Origin: Pseudomonadota bacterium
GTDB lineage: Bacteria; Pseudomonadota; Gammaproteobacteria; Halothiobacillales; Halothiobacillaceae
Reading direction: 5' to 3'
DNA: 8,869 nucleotides
Assembly (NCBI GenBank): GCA_021795795.1
Contig: JAJYPA010000324.1
Location: 1-8,869, forward strand
The notes beneath the pieces are model-generated. The model was not told where the DNA came from and ran no database searches. It saw only the letters and a program-made list of their open reading frames with translations. Below are positions 6,619 through 8,869 of the stretch, in pieces. Within the stretch, counting starts at the first letter, position 1. Each line of letters starts with the position of its first letter. The translations under genes were made by a program, and so were the position numbers.

Positions 6619-7692
6619 ATGAATAGTCTGAATCATATTGCAGAATCACTATCCACTTGGTGGTGGCTGGTTCTGAGTTTGGCTTTTCTACTGTATATTG
6701 GCCTGGACGGTGCCGATCTCGGTGCCGGGGTCTTTACCCTGTTTATTCGCGATGAGCAGGAGCGGACTGCCATCATGGCCTCTATGGCCGGGATGTGGGA
6801 TGGCAATGAAACCTGGCTGGTGGTTGCCGGCGGCATTCTCTTTGGGGCCTTTCCTTTAGTATATGGATCGGCATTCAATTATCTGATGTATCCGCTCATG
6901 ATCGCCCTACTGGCCATTATGGCGCGGGCCGTGGCGTTTGAGTTGCAAGGTCATGCAACCCGAGGAAAGCGATTCTGGGGAAACGCTTTTTCCTGGGGTA
7001 GTTTATTGGCGCTATTCGCCGCGGGTCTGGCCCTGGGAGCGGTACTGCAGGGGTTTCCCATAGCCACCGGACTAGCCGTGGAGCAGATCGGGCCGCGCTC
7101 CGTCAGTCCTGTACCCCATTATTCCGGGGGCGCTTTCACTTTCCTGACCCCATTTACGGTTTGGGTAGGTATCGCAGCAGTCATCGCCGCCTCCCTGGCG
7201 GGGGGATTGTATCTCTGTGCCCGTTTTGAAAAAGGGGATCCGATTCATGAACGTGCTCGCGGTTGGACCTCTATGGCATCCATGCTGGCCATGGTGGCGA
7301 TTTTGGTCACCCTTATATGGTCTTACGCTATTTTCCCCTGGGCTGCGGCGAAATGGACGGGGCCCTATTGGTGGGTGTGGTTAACCTGGCTCATCGTTGC
7401 TCTCGCATTTGCCTACAAATCCATGCGCAATCATTCTATTAGACATGATGTTGCGGCGTTGCTGTGGGGGGAAGGTGTGGTGGTCCTTCTCTGGTCGGCC
7501 CTTTGGGCAACCATGTTTCCCTTTTTAGTACCGAATGTCTGGACGGCACAAGCGGGCGCGAATCCTTCCGATTCTCTGGCCGTCTTCACCCTGTTTATGA
7601 CAGGATTCGTACCGATTATGATCATGTATAACGCCTATCAGATATGGGTGTTCAGGGGACGTCTTACCAAAACTGCTACCTATGGGCATTAA
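6619..7692 (+). CDS. cydB: Cytochrome bd-type quinol oxidase subunit II
   Basis: A 357-residue membrane protein with about eight or nine hydrophobic segments, the non-catalytic partner of CydA in the inner membrane. Family features: GLDGADLGAGVFTLF near the N-terminus (D30, D33) and MWDGNETWLVVAGG (W60, D61, N63), equivalent to the conserved WDGN of E. coli CydB, whose Asp58 lies on a proton or haem path. The fold then continues with the usual ALGAVLQGFPI segment. Length is close to the 379 residues of E. coli CydB. The start at 6619 has GGAGG (6609-6613) five bases upstream. It is cotranscribed with cydA across a 47-bp gap that shows no terminator. No frameshift is seen. The 3' end overlaps a 29-codon hydrophobic ORF. 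Confidence 0.93.
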   Translation: MNSLNHIAESLSTWWWLVLSLAFLLYIGLDGADLGAGVFTLFIRDEQERTAIMASMAGMWDGNETWLVVAGGILFGAFPLVYGSAFNYLMYPLMIALLAIMARAVAFELQGHATRGKRFWGNAFSWGSLLALFAAGLALGAVLQGFPIATGLAVEQIGPRSVSPVPHYSGGAFTFLTPFTVWVGIAAVIAASLAGGLYLCARFEKGDPIHERARGWTSMASMLAMVAILVTLIWSYAIFPWAAAKWTGPYWWVWLTWLIVALAFAYKSMRNHSIRHDVAALLWGEGVVVLLWSALWATMFPFLVPNVWTAQAGANPSDSLAVFTLFMTGFVPIMIMYNAYQIWVFRGRLTKTATYGH

Positions 7693-7771
7693 CCTTGTTT
7701 GGGGCGGTTTCGCCTATGGGCTTTGGCTCCCTGCGGCTTCGTGTTTTTTGTGTGTATCCATCTGTTTTTAG
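7682..7771 (+). CDS. Possible small membrane subunit overlapping the cydB stop (29 residues)
   Basis: An ORF starting at the ATG 7682-7684, 11 bp before the end of cydB, and ending TAG 7769-7771. It reads MGINLVWGGFAYGLW, then LPAASCFLCVSICF, with no charged residue, so it would form one membrane helix. Small single-helix subunits (CydX, CydS, CydY types) are usually encoded right after cydB. A loose resemblance to the CydX pattern (aromatic-rich start, then Leu, Pro and Ala-Ala) can be seen, but the conserved CydX N-terminal MWYF is missing and no Shine-Dalgarno precedes the ATG. Expression could rely on reinitiation after cydB. It could equally be noncoding sequence. Confidence 0.3.
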   Translation: MGINLVWGGFAYGLWLPAASCFLCVSICF

Positions 7772-7802
7772 AGAATTTTATGCCACGCATGAGGAGTTGA
7801 AA

Positions 7803-8039
7803 ATGTTGCGTCATTCACTGCCTTCGGTACGCAAAGCTTATTCCGAATCAGATAGCGTCCATTTAAAATAAACACTCTCCAACGTGTTAGAGGCGACGTC
7901 ATTTCGCCATGAGATTCTGATAGGATAGTGGGTCTATTTTATAGGGCATGTTGATCCAGACCTCCGGGAGCTGGTTAAAGATCGAGTCATTATTTTTCGT
8001 TTGAGTTCGCTTGTCAGAGACGTTTTCTACGGCGCATAA
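7803..8039 (+). pseudogene. Possible decayed ORF in the cydB-rhodanese interval
   Basis: The 467 bp between cydB and the rhodanese gene contains no intact gene of note. One frame stands out: GAGGAG followed six bases later by ATG 7803 opens 22 codons (MLRHSLPSVRKAY...), then TAA at 7869. The same frame continues as TLSNVLEATSFRHEILIG, TAG at 7926, then WVYFIGHVDPDLRELVKD and RLSSLVRDVFYGA to TAA at 8037. The stretches look protein-like, so this may be a gene with two nonsense mutations. Two stops in 78 codons is not fewer than chance, and I recognise no family, so the call is weak. A small hairpin, GGCGA-N7-TCGCC (7892-7908), lies inside it. Confidence 0.25.
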
Positions 8040-8040
8040 A
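8011..8040 (+). promoter_or_regulatory. Candidate promoter of the rhodanese gene
   Basis: TTGTCA (8011-8016), an 18-bp spacer and CATAAA (8035-8040) resemble a sigma-70 -35/-10 pair with five and four of six consensus bases. It lies about 120 bp before the rhodanese start, with an AT-rich segment directly after it. Weak evidence: such pairs occur by chance. Confidence 0.3.
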
Positions 8041-8067
8041 AATGAAATATCAAATCTAGCACTATGC

Positions 8068-8086
8068 CATGATCTGTTATGTCATG
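8068..8086. promoter_or_regulatory. Inverted repeat CATGA-N9-TCATG upstream of rhodanese
   Basis: A 5-bp dyad with a 9-base centre between the candidate promoter and the rhodanese RBS. Position and symmetry would suit a regulator site or a leader hairpin. It is short and could be coincidental. The nearby tandem GCAGAGCAGAGC (about 8090-8101) is also noted. Confidence 0.2.
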
Positions 8087-8147
8087 AAAGCAGAGCAGAG
8101 CACCATTCATTCTCTGTCAGCGAATGACCGAAACCGTACTGTCTGTG

Positions 8148-8153
8148 AAGGAG
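8148..8153 (+). promoter_or_regulatory. Ribosome binding site of the rhodanese gene
   Basis: AAGGAG, six bases before the ATG at 8160. It selects this start over the in-frame ATG at 8124, which would add 12 residues and lacks a good SD. Confidence 0.75.
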
Positions 8154-8159
8154 AAATAC

Positions 8160-8528
8160 ATGAACAAATCATTAGAGGACTTGGTTAATGAGGCCAAAAT
8201 AGAAATCATTGAGATGGAAATATCGGTGGTGAAGAGGAAACACGAAAAGGATGGGGCGATTATCATTGATGTCCGGGAAGCTGAAGAGTTTGCAGCCGGT
8301 CATATTCCGGGAGCCTCCCATATCTCACGCGGGATGATGGAATTCAAAACCAATTCGCATCCCGCTCTGAAAGATAAAGATGCAGAAATATTTGTTTACT
8401 GTAAATCCGGTGGTCGTGCGGCCTTAGCCGCCCATCAATTAAAAAAAATGGGCTACACAAAAGTGCAATCCATAAAAGGAGGTATTGATGGCTGGAGCGC
8501 AGCGAAACACCCACTTAAAAAAGGCTAA
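8160..8528 (+). CDS. Single-domain rhodanese-like sulfurtransferase
   Basis: A 122-residue cytoplasmic protein of one rhodanese domain. Visible features: a charged N-terminal helix of about 30 residues, the strand IIIDVRE (D37-R39-E40), the motif GHIPGASHI (H48 to I55), the active-site loop CKSGGR (C81 to R86), and the closing GGIDGW (107-112). C81 would form the persulfide; the six-residue loop is typical of sulfur-handling rhodaneses rather than of Cdc25-like phosphatases, whose loop is longer. It probably accepts sulfane sulfur from thiosulfate, polysulfide or persulfides and hands it to a carrier or to glutathione. It stands alone, about 470 bp after cydB with its own candidate promoter, and is followed by a stem-loop, so it may be a separate transcription unit. 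Acidithiobacillus genomes encode several such rhodaneses; I cannot say which this is. Confidence 0.88.
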   Translation: MNKSLEDLVNEAKIEIIEMEISVVKRKHEKDGAIIIDVREAEEFAAGHIPGASHISRGMMEFKTNSHPALKDKDAEIFVYCKSGGRAALAAHQLKKMGYTKVQSIKGGIDGWSAAKHPLKKG

Positions 8529-8537
8529 ATGTCCGGT

Positions 8538-8564
8538 GACTATGTTGACTGTGACAATATAGTC
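8538..8564 (+). terminator. Stem-loop downstream of the rhodanese gene
   Basis: GACTATGTTG (8538-8547), loop ACTGTGA, CAATATAGTC (8555-8564): a 10-bp stem with one G-U pair, ten bases after the rhodanese stop. It is AT-rich and not followed by a U tract (TAGGGTTAA follows), so it is not a classical intrinsic terminator. It may protect the mRNA 3' end or act as a weak or Rho-assisted terminator. Confidence 0.4.
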
Positions 8565-8592
8565 TAGGGTTAATAATGTTTAATGTGAAAGA

Positions 8593-8622
8593 AATCCGTG
8601 GAATGGGCACGGCAATCCGTGG
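8593..8622. repeat. Direct repeat AATCCGTGG near the IS110-type end
   Basis: AATCCGTGG occurs at 8593-8601 and 8614-8622, within 70 bp of the transposase stop. IS110-family ends lack normal inverted repeats but carry short target and core motifs, so this could mark the element's boundary. Which copy, if either, belongs to the element cannot be told here. Confidence 0.25.
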
Positions 8623-8657
8623 CCATTGGGTGGCCATATCAGGATGGGGGTGACGCT

Positions 8658-8869
8658 TTACGCTGGCTGATGCTGCGGCAGGAAGCCGAATTTGATCAGT
8701 TTCTTGATCCAGCGAGAAGCATTGCGCTGCACACTCAGTGCTTCATAGTCCGTATCGGCATCCCGGTAGTACTTGCCGTGTGAGAGCATGAAGTAGATGA
8801 TGCGCAGCATTTTGTGGGCCAGGGCGATGATGGAGCGCTTGTGCCCCCTACGGACGACCAGACTCTGGA
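8658..8869 (-). CDS. IS110-family transposase (DEDD recombinase), C-terminal part (partial)
   Basis: The minus-strand frame is open from the window's right edge and ends TAA at 8658-8660, giving about 70 residues. It reads RRGHKRSIIALAHKMLRIIY, FMLSHGKYYRD, DYEALSVQRNASRW and IKKLIKFGF near the end. This order (GHKRAIIAxAHKMLRxIYxML, then DYE, then a basic helix) is the hallmark of the C-terminus of IS110/IS116/IS902 transposases, beyond the Tnp2 serine-containing domain. The DEDD catalytic residues and the N-terminus lie outside the window. IS110 elements use a noncoding end to make a bridge RNA; the side retained here is the 3' side, and the element should end somewhere between the transposase stop and the rhodanese gene. 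It faces leftward, towards the rhodanese gene. Confidence 0.85.
   Translation of the reverse strand, partial: QSLVVRRGHKRSIIALAHKMLRIIYFMLSHGKYYRDADTDYEALSVQRNASRWIKKLIKFGFLPQHQPA

Noticed and set aside
7703..7714. GGCG-GTTT-CGCC hairpin as a cydB terminator
   Set aside because: The stem is only 4 bp and no T run follows it directly; the T-rich stretch at about 7743-7748 is too far away.
7644..7871. 75-codon plus-strand frame spanning the end of cydB
   Set aside because: Its first part is an out-of-frame shadow of cydB. Only the portion from ATG 7803 has an RBS, and that is described separately.
8598..8783. 61-codon plus-strand ORF near the right edge
   Set aside because: It is a shadow of the IS110-family transposase encoded on the other strand.

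Overview
The window looks like chromosomal DNA of an acidophilic, sulfur-oxidising gammaproteobacterium-like chemolithotroph, most likely an Acidithiobacillus species. This is an inference from gene content: subunits of a sulfur-oxidising heterodisulfide reductase-like (sHdr) complex, an ETHE1-type persulfide dioxygenase, a cytochrome bd-type quinol oxidase and a single-domain rhodanese lie within 8.5 kb. No rRNA or other taxonomic marker is present.

Layout. Positions 1-126 hold the 3' end of an IS66-like transposase gene and a probable IS end. Positions 193-3083 form a leftward (minus strand) operon: a small hypothetical ORF, a BolA-family protein, HdrC2-like, HdrB2-like and HdrC1-like iron-sulfur subunits, tightly spaced with overlaps and strong ribosome binding sites. 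No hdrA or hdrB1 follows; the operon stops 67 bp from the IS66-like end, so the cluster looks truncated or rearranged compared with the usual hdrC1-B1-A-hyp-C2-B2 order. Positions 3084-3731 are a divergent region with no convincing gene, only short protein-like minus-strand frames and a 9-bp direct repeat. Positions 3732-7692 run rightward: persulfide dioxygenase (sdo), a broken gene whose reading frame can be traced through one nonsense codon and two compensating frameshifts, then cydA and cydB. A 29-codon hydrophobic ORF overlaps the cydB stop and may encode a small oxidase subunit. Positions 7693-8159 hold no intact gene but do contain a frame with two internal stops and a good RBS. A rhodanese gene follows (8160-8528), then a 10-bp stem-loop, and the window ends inside the 3' part of an IS110-family transposase gene on the minus strand.

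How the genes fit together (inference). Sulfane sulfur is passed around by rhodanese-type carriers, oxidised to sulfite by the glutathione-persulfide dioxygenase in the cytoplasm, or delivered to the sHdr complex, which oxidises protein-bound sulfane sulfur and is thought to pass electrons to carriers or the quinone pool. CydAB would then reduce oxygen with quinol electrons. Both edges of the window carry transposase ends, so the block may be an IS-bounded accessory segment that is decaying in places. The broken frames could also be sequencing errors.
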